From Nocardioides sp. Root122 (GTDB lineage: Bacteria; Actinomycetota; Actinomycetes; Propionibacteriales; Nocardioidaceae): a stretch of DNA of 64,000 nt. Location: contig NZ_LMDE01000001.1 in the NCBI RefSeq assembly GCF_001425025.1, forward strand, positions 478,751 through 542,750, read 5' to 3'. Below the pieces are notes generated by a model, which was not told the DNA's origin, did no database searches, and was given only the letters and a program-made list of their open reading frames with translations. This document shows, one piece after another, positions 43,750 to 52,396 of the stretch. The translations under genes were made by a program, and so were the position numbers. Numbering within the stretch: position 1 is the first letter of the stretch; every line of letters begins with the position of its first letter.

Positions 43750-44598
43750 ATGAGCCGCGAGAACTCGCTCGTCACCGCCCAGTGGGTCGAGGACAACCTC
43801 GACACCGACGGAGTCGTCCTCATCGAGGTCGACGAGGACACCACCGCCTACGACAAGGGCCACATCCGGGGAGCCATCAAGCTCGACTGGACCACCGACC
43901 TCCAGGACCAGGTCCGCCGCGACTTCGTCAACAAGGCGCAGTTCGAGGCGCTGCTCTCCGAGCGCGGCGTCTCCAACGACGACACCGTGGTGCTCTACGG
44001 CGGCAACAACAACTGGTTCGCCGCCTACGCCTACTGGTACTTCAAGCTCTACGGCCACCAGGACGTCAAGCTCCTCGACGGCGGCCGCAAGAAGTGGGAG
44101 CTCGACTCCCGTGAGCTGACCGACGAGCTGCCGACCCGCGAGAAGACGTCGTACACCGCCAGCGAGCAGGACACCTCCATCCGCGCCTTCCGCGACGAGG
44201 TCGTCGCCGCGATCGGCACGCAGAACCTCGTCGACGTGCGCAGCCCCGACGAGTACGCCGGCCGGCTGCTCGCGCCGGCCCACCTGCCGCAGGAGCAGGC
44301 CCAGCGCGCGGGCCACATCCCGACCTCGGTCAACGTCCCGTGGAGCAAGAACGCCAACGACGACGGCACCTTCAAGTCCGACGACGAGCTCAACGCCCTC
44401 TACGACGAGGTCGGCTTCGACGCCGACAAGGACACCATCGCCCTGTGCCGCATCGGCGAGCGGTCGTCGCTCACCTGGTTCGTGCTGACCGAGCTGCTCG
44501 GTCGCAAGAACGTGAAGAACTACGACGGCTCGTGGACCGAGTACGGCTCCCTCGTCGGCGTTCCCGTCGCCCTCGGCGACGAGCCGGGTGACGCCTGA
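43750..44598 (+). CDS. Thiosulfate sulfurtransferase (CysA-type rhodanese)
   Basis: 282 residues with two rhodanese domains; the second carries the active-site loop CRIGERSS with Cys233. It transfers sulfur from thiosulfate or a persulfide donor. Similar to mycobacterial CysA2/CysA3, which are also followed by a DUF1416 (SseC) gene. Its stop overlaps the next start (TGATG). Regulation by cysteine through the upstream leader peptide is likely. Confidence 0.92.
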   Translation: MSRENSLVTAQWVEDNLDTDGVVLIEVDEDTTAYDKGHIRGAIKLDWTTDLQDQVRRDFVNKAQFEALLSERGVSNDDTVVLYGGNNNWFAAYAYWYFKLYGHQDVKLLDGGRKKWELDSRELTDELPTREKTSYTASEQDTSIRAFRDEVVAAIGTQNLVDVRSPDEYAGRLLAPAHLPQEQAQRAGHIPTSVNVPWSKNANDDGTFKSDDELNALYDEVGFDADKDTIALCRIGERSSLTWFVLTELLGRKNVKNYDGSWTEYGSLVGVPVALGDEPGDA

Positions 44599-44912
44599 TG
44601 TGCGGCGCGACCGAGGGCGGCCTGTCGCTCGACGGCGTCAACGTCGCCAAGGAGGCCGTGATCCAGGGCCAGGTCCTGCGCGGTGGCGCGTCGGGGGGAG
44701 AGCCGGTCCCCAACGCCTATGTCCGTCTCCTCGACCGCAGCGGCGAGTTCACCGCGGAGGTCCCGACCTCCGCGACCGGGCACTTCCGCTTCTTCGCCGG
44801 CGACGGTGAGTGGACCCTGCGCACGCTCGCGCCGAAGGCCGAGCCGGTTGACACTCGCGTCGTGGCCGCGACCGGCTCCGTCGCCGAGGTCCAGGTGCTC
44901 GTCACCGCCTGA
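44598..44912 (+). CDS. DUF1416 (SseC-like) protein
   Basis: 104 residues, the small beta-sandwich DUF1416 family: starts MCGATEGGLSLDGVNVAKEAV and contains VIQGQVLRGGA...VPNAYVRLLDRSGEF, like a carboxypeptidase-regulatory fold. Cys2 near the N-terminus is conserved. Its job is unknown, but it is coupled by a one-base overlap to the sulfurtransferase, as in mycobacteria. Confidence 0.9.
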   Translation: MCGATEGGLSLDGVNVAKEAVIQGQVLRGGASGGEPVPNAYVRLLDRSGEFTAEVPTSATGHFRFFAGDGEWTLRTLAPKAEPVDTRVVAATGSVAEVQVLVTA

Positions 44913-44930
44913 GCGCCACGCACCAGATGC

Positions 44931-44971
44931 CGAAGGGGCTCCGACCACACGCTGGTCGGAGCCCCCTTTCG
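44931..44971. terminator. Terminator of the sulfur operon
   Basis: CGAAGGGGCTCCGACCA pairs with TGGTCGGAGCCCCCTTTCG around five bases, followed by GGCTGT. A T-rich part (CTTTC) is built into the 3' arm. It lies between convergent genes. Confidence 0.85.
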
Positions 44972-44979
44972 GCTGTACG

Positions 44980-46215
44980 TCAGTCGGCCGTGCGGGGCGA
45001 CTCGATCATGACCGGGACGAGGCCGACCTTCACCCGCTTCGCCGATCCGATCGGTCGCACCGTGCCGTCGGGGGAGGACACCGTCGTCGTTCCGGCCGGA
45101 GCGAGGACGCGCCGGTTCTTCCCCGACACGGTCCAGACGACCCGGCGCTCGACGCGCTTGGTGGTGAAGAGGCAGGTGTAGAGGTCGTCGCGCTTGACCG
45201 TGCAGCCCTTGGCGCGGGTGCCGATCAGCCAGGGCTGGATCTCGCCGAACGCCTTGCCCGGCGGCGCGACCTGGCTGTCGTCGGTGAGCATGTTCGTGTT
45301 CAGGATCGGCAGAGGCTTCGACCATCGATACCAGTACACCCGCTGGGTACCGATGGATGCGTTGAGGACGTAGGTCTTCACCACGTTGGCGACTTGCTCA
45401 TCGACGCTGATCGGGATTGTGGGGTTCGGACCAAGCACGTCGTAGTTGATCTCTACGATCCAGATCGGCCCTGAGAAGCCTTGCTTTGCCGTCATGCGAC
45501 GGAGCTTCTTCACGAGTGCGATTCCCTTTTCAGGGCCATGACGGGGAAGGGGATACCCGCTGAGGGTGGCAACATCCAGCCAGTTTCCGACGGGCTGGCC
45601 GTGGACCCGCTGGCTCCAGAACTTGCGGAACCACTTGCGGTTCGCGCGATAGCGGAGCGGCCCATGAGGCGCGACGACCAGTGCGCCGGATGCGTGCGCG
45701 CGAACTTCCTGTGAGGCTACCCACGCCATCATCGCCATGTGACGCTCGGTGCCCAGATAGTTGCCAGGCGCGTTCATCTCTGCCCAGAGCTGGTAGTCAA
45801 CGCGGGTGCCGTACCGCTTCGCCAAGGCACGCATGAATGCGCGATAGGCGCTGAGCCGGGGCGGGCGAAGGTAGCTCCACTGCGGCGAAACGTATTCCCC
45901 CACAGCGTGAAAGGCGGGCGTGTGGAAGATCGTGAGCAAGGGGCGTGAATGGTTCTCCGTCGCCTTGTCGACGCGGGCGTCGAGGGATGACCAGTCGTAG
46001 CGCCCTCGTTTGGTCTCGATGTCTGACCAGTCCAGCAGGAGGCGCACCGTGGGCATCGGCACCACCGTCGCAGAGGGGTAGACGGAGTCCATGCCGAAGA
46101 ACTCCGGCTTGATCCTCTCGGCGTGCGCCGACGGGAGTGGCGACCAGGAAACCAGAGCCGCAACGAGGGCGCCGACCGCGGCGTGAACGACAGTACGGAA
46201 ACGAGGAGTGTTCAT
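44980..46215 (-). CDS. Secreted glycoside-hydrolase-like protein (clan A TIM barrel)
   Basis: 411 residues. A signal peptide (VVHAAVGALVAALVSWSPLPSAHA) and a TIM-barrel domain (about 38-310) of the GH-A clan: VRLLLDWSDIETKRGRYDW, the acid/base region YQLWAEMNAPGNY and the nucleophile strand IWIVEINYD. The usual NEP or NEPN around the acid/base is here AEMN, a deviation. The C-terminal 90 residues are a small beta domain with a Cys pair (KGCTVKRDDLYTCLF). Substrate unknown; its place at the edge of the polysaccharide locus suggests trimming of that glycan. Divergent from the histidine kinase. Confidence 0.75.
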   Translation of the reverse strand: MNTPRFRTVVHAAVGALVAALVSWSPLPSAHAERIKPEFFGMDSVYPSATVVPMPTVRLLLDWSDIETKRGRYDWSSLDARVDKATENHSRPLLTIFHTPAFHAVGEYVSPQWSYLRPPRLSAYRAFMRALAKRYGTRVDYQLWAEMNAPGNYLGTERHMAMMAWVASQEVRAHASGALVVAPHGPLRYRANRKWFRKFWSQRVHGQPVGNWLDVATLSGYPLPRHGPEKGIALVKKLRRMTAKQGFSGPIWIVEINYDVLGPNPTIPISVDEQVANVVKTYVLNASIGTQRVYWYRWSKPLPILNTNMLTDDSQVAPPGKAFGEIQPWLIGTRAKGCTVKRDDLYTCLFTTKRVERRVVWTVSGKNRRVLAPAGTTTVSSPDGTVRPIGSAKRVKVGLVPVMIESPRTAD

Positions 46216-46399
46216 CGCGAACGAAGGTAACAGTGGACGACACGTCAGCTGGATTCGCGACGCCAGCGTGAACAGCTCGCCACGCCGGGCGGCGATGTCG
46301 TTTCCTCATTTTCGTCTCAGTTATGCCGAAGGCCCGTACCGAACGGCTCCGAGTCCCTACCGTGGTGGGTCCGGGCTCAGGTGTGCGAAGGGGGGTCTC

Positions 46400-47881
46400 G
46401 TGACTCAGCAGACGCGTCTGCCCGAAACCGACGACCTGTGGCGCCTGACCGTCGAGCACTCTCCGGTCGGGATGGCCCTCGTGTCACCGGAGGGCGACTT
46501 CCTCACGGCCAACGTCGCGTTGTGCGACATGCTGGGCTACGACGCCGACACCATGGCGACGTTGACCTTCCAGGACATCACCCATCCCGACGACCTCGCC
46601 AGCGACCTGCGTCTGGTCGACCAGGCGCTGGCCGGTGAGATCACCTCCTACCGCATCACCAAGCGTTACCTGCGCGCCGACGGGTCCGTCCTCATTGGCG
46701 ACCTGTCCGTGGCGCTGCTCCGGGCGCCGGACGGCGCACCGATCCACTTCATCTCGCAGATCGCCGACCTGACGGAGCGGCACGCCTTCGTGGAGCGCCT
46801 CGACGCGGCCGAGGCCGCCGTGGAGTCCGAGCAGCGCAAGGCCGAGGCGGTCTTCGACACGGTGGCGGTCGGGCTGCTCCTCCTCGATGCCGACGGTGCC
46901 TATCAGGGCTACAACTCGCGGCACCAGGACTTCATGGACCTCGCCTTCCCCGACGGTCACCTCGGCCGCGTGGGGCAGACCGGCCACCTCTTCGACGCCG
47001 AGCACGGACGCCCTCTCACGGCCGAGGAGATGCCGACGACCCGGGCGGTCGCGGGGGAGGAGTTCGACGACTTCCGGCTCTGGGTCGGCGCCGACTCGGA
47101 GCGTCGGCGGGCCCTGTCGGTGTCGGCCCGCTCGGTCCGGGACCGGTTCGGCACCCTGACCGGTGCCGCGCTCGCCTACCAGGACGTCACCGAGCTGATG
47201 CGGGCGATCAAGGTCAAGGACGACTTCGTCGCCTCGGTCTCCCACGAGCTGCGCACCCCGCTGACGTCGGCCATGGCCTACCTCGAGCTCATCGAGGACT
47301 CCACCAACATCGGTCCTGACGTGCGGCAGCAGGTCGCTGCGGCCCGTCGCAACATCCTCCGGCTATCGCACCTGGTGGCCGACCTGCTCTTCTCGACGCG
47401 GGCCACCTCCGGATCGACGATCATCGACCCCTACCGCGTCGACGTGGTCACCCTCGTGTCGGAGGCGCTCGAGTCGGCGGCTGTCGATGCTGCGGGCGCG
47501 GGCGTGGCGCTAGAGGCTGACCTTCCCGACTCCCTCGTGGCCGTCGCGGACGGGATGCGCCTGCGGCAGGTCGTGGACAACCTCCTGGCCAACGCGATTG
47601 CATACACCGCGCGGGACGGCCGCGTCACGGTCACGCTCGGCGCGAGCGAGCGCCACCTCGAGATCACGGTCGCCGACACCGGCGAGGGCATGGACGAGGA
47701 AGACCTGCGCGACGTCTTCGTGCGCTTCCACCGCGGCGAGAACGCCCGCCGACGCCAGGTGCCCGGCACCGGCCTCGGCCTCACCATCGTGCGGACCATC
47801 GTCGAGGCCCACGGCGGCAAGGTGTCCGTGGATAGTGCACTCGGCGTGGGCACGACGGTGCGCGTGCTGTTGCCGCGCTGA
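46400..47881 (+). CDS. PAS-domain sensor histidine kinase (orphan)
   Basis: 493 residues without transmembrane segments. Two PAS domains (about 10-125, with the PAS signature LTVEHSPVGMALVSPEGDFL, and 150-265), a HisKA domain with the phospho-acceptor histidine in FVASVSHELRTPLT (His about 286), and a HATPase_c domain with N-box DNLLANAIAYT, G1 DTGEGM and G2 GTGLGL. No response regulator gene adjoins it. GTG at 46400 is preceded by a purine-rich AAGGGGGG. It could control the polysaccharide cluster that follows. Confidence 0.92.
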   Translation: MTQQTRLPETDDLWRLTVEHSPVGMALVSPEGDFLTANVALCDMLGYDADTMATLTFQDITHPDDLASDLRLVDQALAGEITSYRITKRYLRADGSVLIGDLSVALLRAPDGAPIHFISQIADLTERHAFVERLDAAEAAVESEQRKAEAVFDTVAVGLLLLDADGAYQGYNSRHQDFMDLAFPDGHLGRVGQTGHLFDAEHGRPLTAEEMPTTRAVAGEEFDDFRLWVGADSERRRALSVSARSVRDRFGTLTGAALAYQDVTELMRAIKVKDDFVASVSHELRTPLTSAMAYLELIEDSTNIGPDVRQQVAAARRNILRLSHLVADLLFSTRATSGSTIIDPYRVDVVTLVSEALESAAVDAAGAGVALEADLPDSLVAVADGMRLRQVVDNLLANAIAYTARDGRVTVTLGASERHLEITVADTGEGMDEEDLRDVFVRFHRGENARRRQVPGTGLGLTIVRTIVEAHGGKVSVDSALGVGTTVRVLLPR

Positions 47882-47897
47882 ACCGCCAAGTGCGCCT

Positions 47898-47913
47898 CCA
47901 CCCTTTCGGGTGG
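47898..47913 (+). terminator. Hairpin after the histidine kinase
   Basis: CCACCC-TTTC-GGGTGG, extendable by imperfect pairing on both sides. It marks the boundary before the polysaccharide operon. Confidence 0.6.
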
Positions 47914-48102
47914 TGGACGTGTGGCGCGCCGTTGGTGTGATGTAGAAAAGGTGACATGACGTCCACATGTTGAAAGTCGCATGACGTCGATTTCGTCAGC
48001 CATCCGGCCAGTGTCAACATAGCCTTGACTGGCTCGTCTCGTTGGACAGCCAGGACTCGCCGAGTCGTGGGGATTCGGCGCCGCTCTACAAGGGGATTCT
48101 TC

Positions 48103-48165
48103 ATGCCGCAGCTCGACAGCAGCGGAGCAGCACTGCTCCATCGGCTCGAGGAGCAGGCCCAGTGA
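48103..48165 (+). CDS. Possible 20-residue leader ORF before the polysaccharide operon
   Basis: MPQLDSSGAALLHRLEEQAQ, with AAGGGGA before its ATG, ends in a GTGA overlap with the start of the dehydratase gene. That coupling suggests translation through the short ORF sets initiation of the first polysaccharide gene. It may equally be chance; no homologue is known to me. Confidence 0.35.
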   Translation: MPQLDSSGAALLHRLEEQAQ

Positions 48166-50006
48166 CCCTGCTTATCCAGTCCGCTGTCCGAGGGCGGCGT
48201 ACGGCAGTGCTGATGGCTTTCGACGCCTTGGCGCTATTTGGGGCCTACCTCTTCGCGGTCGTCTTGCGCTACGAGGTGCTCGACGGCACCACCCTCCGCG
48301 ACGGAGTTCTGGTTGCTGCAGCGGCGGTCATCCTCCAGTGGGCCATTGGGCTTCTCGGACGGGTCTACCTCGGGCGCGTTGGCGTCGCCACCAACGAAGA
48401 GACCCTCCTGCTCGGCTCAGCCACCGCCGTAGCGGGATTTGCGATCTTCGTTGCCAACGCTGTCGCGGACCCTCACTGGGTCGCGCGGAGCGTTCCTATC
48501 ACCGGGACGTGCCTGGGCTTCTTCATGATGCTCATCACGCGCGCGTTGTGGCGTCGCCTCACCATGCGACTGGCACCGGTCTCGTCGGCATCGGGCCAGC
48601 GCGCCATCATCATCGGTGCGGGAGGCAGCGGCGCTCGTCTGGTGCACTCGATGCGCTCGCACCCGGAGTCCGGACTCGTGCCGCTCGGGTTCCTCGACGA
48701 CGACCCGTGGATGCGAAACCGGCGCCACTTCGGCGTGGCAGTGCTCGGCACGACGGCGGACCTCGAGCGGGTGGTGGCGTCGACGGGTGCCACCGCTGTG
48801 GTCGTGGCCCTCCCGGGCGCCAGCAAGGAAGTGATCAAGCCTCTCGTGGATCGTGCGGCGCGCTTGGGCATCACCATCAAGGTGCTGCCGCCGTTCGCCG
48901 AGTCCTTCGCGTCCCGCGCAGACGTCCGTGACGTCCGTGACGTCAACATGACCGACATCCTCGGCCGCGCAGCCGTCGAGACCGACCTCGAGGCGATCGC
49001 CGGTTACGTCACCGGCAAGCGCGTGCTCGTCACCGGAGCCGGTGGCTCCATCGGCTCCGAGCTCTGCCGCCAGCTGAACCGCTACGGACCGGCGGAGCTG
49101 ATCATGCTCGACCGTGACGAGTCCGCCCTGCACGCGGTCCAGCTGTCCATCCACGGACGCGCGCTGCTCGACAGCCCCGACGTGGTGCTCAATGACATCC
49201 GCGACGAGCCGGCTCTCCGGCGCATCTTCCAGGACCGGCGTCCCGAGGTCGTGTTCCACGCTGCGGCCCTCAAGCACCTCCCGATGCTCGAGCAGTATCC
49301 CCACGAGGCCTTGAAGACCAACGTGCTGGGCACCGCCAACGTGCTCCGTGCCGCCACCGACGTGGGCGTGTCGACCTTCGTCAACATCTCGACCGACAAG
49401 GCCGCCGACCCGACGAGCGTGCTGGGCTACTCCAAGCGCGTGGCTGAGCGCCTGACCGCGGCGACGGCCAAGGAGGCGGACGGCGCCTACATCAGCGTCC
49501 GCTTCGGCAACGTCCTCGGCTCGCGGGGATCGGTGCTGCACACTTTCACGGCTCAGATCGCCTCGGGTGGACCGGTGACCGTGGTCCACCCCGAGATCAC
49601 CCGCTACTTCATGACCGTCGAGGAGGCCGTCCAGCTGGTCATCCAAGCGGGTGCCATCGGCGAGGACGGCGAGGTGATGATCCTCGACATGGGTGAGCCG
49701 GTGAAGATCGTCGACGTCGCCCGCCAGCTCATCGCGATGTCCGGCAAGAACGTCGACATCGTCTATACCGGTCTGCGCGAGGGCGAGAAGCTGCACGAGA
49801 GGCTCTTCGGCGGCGCCGAGAGCGACGAGCGGTCCAAGCACCCGCTCGTCTCGCATTCGGCGGTGAGCCCGCTGTCGACCAATGTCGTGCACGCCTTCGA
49901 CCTGGGTGCGACCGACTCGGACGTGCTCGAGGCATTCGAGGACTGGGTGCACCTGCCCGATCCAGAGCACTCGATGTTTGGCGATGCCCACCACCGGTCA
50001 GCATGA
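48162..50006 (+). CDS. UDP-GlcNAc 4,6-dehydratase, PglF/CapD type
   Basis: 614 residues: four N-terminal transmembrane helices, a CoA-binding-like Rossmann domain (AIIIGAGGSGARLV), then an SDR catalytic domain with VLVTGAGGSIGSELC (NADP+ binding), and STDKAADP and YSKRVAE as catalytic regions. This is the PglF-type membrane dehydratase that starts N,N'-diacetylbacillosamine synthesis from UDP-GlcNAc. GTG at 48162 is chosen since GAGGAG lies ten bases upstream; a TTG at 48042 in frame would add 40 residues. It heads an operon of genes with overlapping ends. Confidence 0.9.
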   Translation: MTLLIQSAVRGRRTAVLMAFDALALFGAYLFAVVLRYEVLDGTTLRDGVLVAAAAVILQWAIGLLGRVYLGRVGVATNEETLLLGSATAVAGFAIFVANAVADPHWVARSVPITGTCLGFFMMLITRALWRRLTMRLAPVSSASGQRAIIIGAGGSGARLVHSMRSHPESGLVPLGFLDDDPWMRNRRHFGVAVLGTTADLERVVASTGATAVVVALPGASKEVIKPLVDRAARLGITIKVLPPFAESFASRADVRDVRDVNMTDILGRAAVETDLEAIAGYVTGKRVLVTGAGGSIGSELCRQLNRYGPAELIMLDRDESALHAVQLSIHGRALLDSPDVVLNDIRDEPALRRIFQDRRPEVVFHAAALKHLPMLEQYPHEALKTNVLGTANVLRAATDVGVSTFVNISTDKAADPTSVLGYSKRVAERLTAATAKEADGAYISVRFGNVLGSRGSVLHTFTAQIASGGPVTVVHPEITRYFMTVEEAVQLVIQAGAIGEDGEVMILDMGEPVKIVDVARQLIAMSGKNVDIVYTGLREGEKLHERLFGGAESDERSKHPLVSHSAVSPLSTNVVHAFDLGATDSDVLEAFEDWVHLPDPEHSMFGDAHHRSA

Positions 50007-51151
50007 TGAGTTCAGGGACTAAGGCGGCTACTCGGATCCTTCTCTCACCCCCAGATGTGGGTGAGGTCGAGCAGGAGTACGTCATGCGCGCCATGCGCTC
50101 GGGCTGGGTGGCCCCTGCCGGTCCCGACCTCGATGCCTTCGAAGCCGAGATGGCCTCACGCGTCGGCGTGAAGCACGCCGTAGGCCTTGCCTCCGGCACG
50201 GCCGCTTTGCACCTGGCATTGGTGTCGTGGGGCGTAGGGCCAGGTGACGTTGTGCCCGTGTCGACCTTCACCTTCGCAGCGACCGTGAACGCTATCCGCT
50301 ATGTCGGAGCCGAGCCCTTCTTCGTCGACTGCGACGACACCGGCAACATGAGCCCGACGCTGCTGCAGGCTGCCGTGGACCTACTCCGGTCAGAGGGACG
50401 CAGCGTGCCCGCGATCGTTCCGGTCGACATGCTGGGCAAGTGCATCGACTATGACGCGATCGACCAGATCGCGACGTCCGCTGGTGCCCGGCTCCTGTGC
50501 GACGCTGCGGAGTCGTTCGGTGCGACCTATCACGGCAAGCCGGCCGGATCCTTCGGTCGGGCCTCGGTGGTTTCCTTCAATGGCAACAAGATGATGACAA
50601 CGTCGGGCGGCGGCATGCTGCTCACCAACGACGCCGCGCTTGCCCAGCACGTCCGCAAGCTCTCCACCCAAGCGCGTGAACCGGTGCCGCACTACGAGCA
50701 CACCGAGGTTGGCTACAACTACCGTTTGTCCAACATCCTCGCGGCGCTCGGCCGAGCCCAGCTCGTGCGGCTGGACCACATGCTCAAGCGCCGCAGGGAG
50801 TGGCGTGAGCGTTATCGCGCCCTCTTCGCCGACCAACCGGGCGTGTCGATCCTCGGCGGCGCCGACGACGGGGGCGACAACTGCTGGCTGACCGCGATCG
50901 TCGTCGACCCCAACGCGTCGTCATGGTCTGCTGCTGACCTCGGGGCTGCGCTCGACCGTGCCAACATCGAGACGCGTCCGGTCTGGAAGCCGATGCACCT
51001 CCAGCCTGTGTCTGCCGGACTGGCGGGAGTGCTCGACGGGACGTCGGAGCGCATCTTCGAACGCGGCTTGACGCTCCCAGCCGGCTCGGTACTGTCGGAC
51101 GATGACTTCGAGCGAATCGAGCGAGCGATCCTCGGGGTGATCTCTGAGTGA
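50003..51151 (+). CDS. DegT/DnrJ/EryC1 aminotransferase, PglE type
   Basis: 382 residues, PLP-dependent. The Schiff-base lysine lies in SFNGNKMMTTSGGGML; the phosphate-binding ASGTAALHLAL and VSTFTFAATVNAI are intact. In the bacillosamine path it aminates the 4-keto sugar made by the preceding dehydratase. It overlaps the dehydratase by four bases and the sugar transferase by GTGA. Confidence 0.9.
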   Translation: MMSSGTKAATRILLSPPDVGEVEQEYVMRAMRSGWVAPAGPDLDAFEAEMASRVGVKHAVGLASGTAALHLALVSWGVGPGDVVPVSTFTFAATVNAIRYVGAEPFFVDCDDTGNMSPTLLQAAVDLLRSEGRSVPAIVPVDMLGKCIDYDAIDQIATSAGARLLCDAAESFGATYHGKPAGSFGRASVVSFNGNKMMTTSGGGMLLTNDAALAQHVRKLSTQAREPVPHYEHTEVGYNYRLSNILAALGRAQLVRLDHMLKRRREWRERYRALFADQPGVSILGGADDGGDNCWLTAIVVDPNASSWSAADLGAALDRANIETRPVWKPMHLQPVSAGLAGVLDGTSERIFERGLTLPAGSVLSDDDFERIERAILGVISE

Positions 51152-51759
51152 AGCCCTACTACCCCGTCAAGCGTGGCATGGACGTGGTGGTGGGATCAGC
51201 CGCGCTGATCCTTTCCGCCCCGTTGCAGCTCGTCATTGCGCTGCTTGTCCATCGCAAGCTGGGTTCGCCCGTCCTCTTCCGCCAACCGCGGCCCGGCAAG
51301 GACGGCCAGATCTTCGAGCTGGCCAAGTTCCGCACGATGCTCGAGCCCGATGAGTCGCGAGGTCTCGTCACCGACGAGCAGCGAATGACGGCCTTCGGTG
51401 CGTTTCTGCGCTCCACCAGTCTCGACGAGTTGCCGACACTTTGGAACGTGGTGCGAGGGGACATGAGTCTGGTCGGACCGCGCCCTCTACTGGTGCAGTA
51501 TCTCGATCGGTACACGCCAGAGCAGGCGCGGCGGCACGAGGTTCGCCCTGGTGTGACTGGGCTGGCCCAGGTGAGTGGTCGCAACGCCATCACCTGGGAC
51601 GAGAAGTTCGCGAGGGACGTGGAGTACGTCGACAACCACAGCCTGCGCCTCGACGTGAGAATCCTGTGGCGTACGGTGGTTCAAGTGCTCAAGCGCGATG
51701 GGATCTCGGCTGCGGGAGACGCAACCATGCCGGAGTTCAATGGTCGCAGTCGTGCCTGA
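51148..51759 (+). CDS. Phosphoglycosyl transferase, PglC type
   Basis: 203 residues, one re-entrant membrane helix at the N-terminus (VVVGSAALILSAPLQLVIALL). The catalytic Asp-Glu dyad is in SLDELPTLWNV; FELAKFRTM and VGPRPLLVQY are family landmarks. It starts the lipid-linked oligosaccharide by moving a phosphosugar onto undecaprenyl phosphate. Short, as in PglC, rather than WcaJ-like with extra domains. GTG start. Confidence 0.9.
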   Translation: MKPYYPVKRGMDVVVGSAALILSAPLQLVIALLVHRKLGSPVLFRQPRPGKDGQIFELAKFRTMLEPDESRGLVTDEQRMTAFGAFLRSTSLDELPTLWNVVRGDMSLVGPRPLLVQYLDRYTPEQARRHEVRPGVTGLAQVSGRNAITWDEKFARDVEYVDNHSLRLDVRILWRTVVQVLKRDGISAAGDATMPEFNGRSRA

Positions 51760-52396
51760 AGACCTTGTGATTGTCGGGGCTGGCGGCTTTGGCCGTGAGA
51801 CCGCCGACGTGGTTGAGGCGATCAACTCCGTGGAGGGTTCGCCACCTTGGCGTCTCATCGGCCTTGTGGACGACAGCCTGACGGCATGCAACGCCAATCG
51901 CCTCCGTGACCGTGGGCTGTCGCACCTGGGGTCGCTCGACGATCTCGTCGCGCATCGGGATCGTCCTCGATACGTCGTAGGAATCGGAGCGCCATCGGTG
52001 AGGCGACGTGTCGCCAAGCGCCTCGACGCAGCCGGCTTCTCGGCGGCGACGCTCATCCACCCGCAGGCGACGACCGGCTCACTGGTGACGATCGGATCCG
52101 GGTCCGTGGTCTGTGCCGGCGCTCGGCTGACCACCAACATAGCGCTGGGCAATCACGTCCACCTCAACCCCAATGTCACTGTTGGCCACGACACCAAGAT
52201 CGGGAGCTTTGTCAGCATGAACCCTTCGTCCTCTGTTTCAGGCGATTGCCTCGTCGAGGACGACGTTCTGATCGGAGTGGGCGCGGTGGTGCTCAACCAG
52301 GTTACGGTCGGTCAGGGAGCCGTTGTCGGCGCCGCCGCGTGCGTTGTCCGTGACGTGGCGCCCGGAGTGATCGTGAAGGGCGTCCCCGCTCGATGA
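51740..52396 (+). CDS. Sugar N-acetyltransferase, PglD/NeuD type
   Basis: 218 residues: an N-terminal Rossmann-like domain binding the UDP-sugar (LVIVGAGGFGRETADVVEAI) and a C-terminal left-handed beta-helix of hexapeptide repeats with the catalytic histidine in NVTVGHDTKIGSFV. It acetylates the 4-amino group, completing diacetylbacillosamine. It overlaps the PglC-type gene by 20 bases and the next glycosyltransferase by four. Confidence 0.9.
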   Translation: MVAVVPEDLVIVGAGGFGRETADVVEAINSVEGSPPWRLIGLVDDSLTACNANRLRDRGLSHLGSLDDLVAHRDRPRYVVGIGAPSVRRRVAKRLDAAGFSAATLIHPQATTGSLVTIGSGSVVCAGARLTTNIALGNHVHLNPNVTVGHDTKIGSFVSMNPSSSVSGDCLVEDDVLIGVGAVVLNQVTVGQGAVVGAAACVVRDVAPGVIVKGVPAR

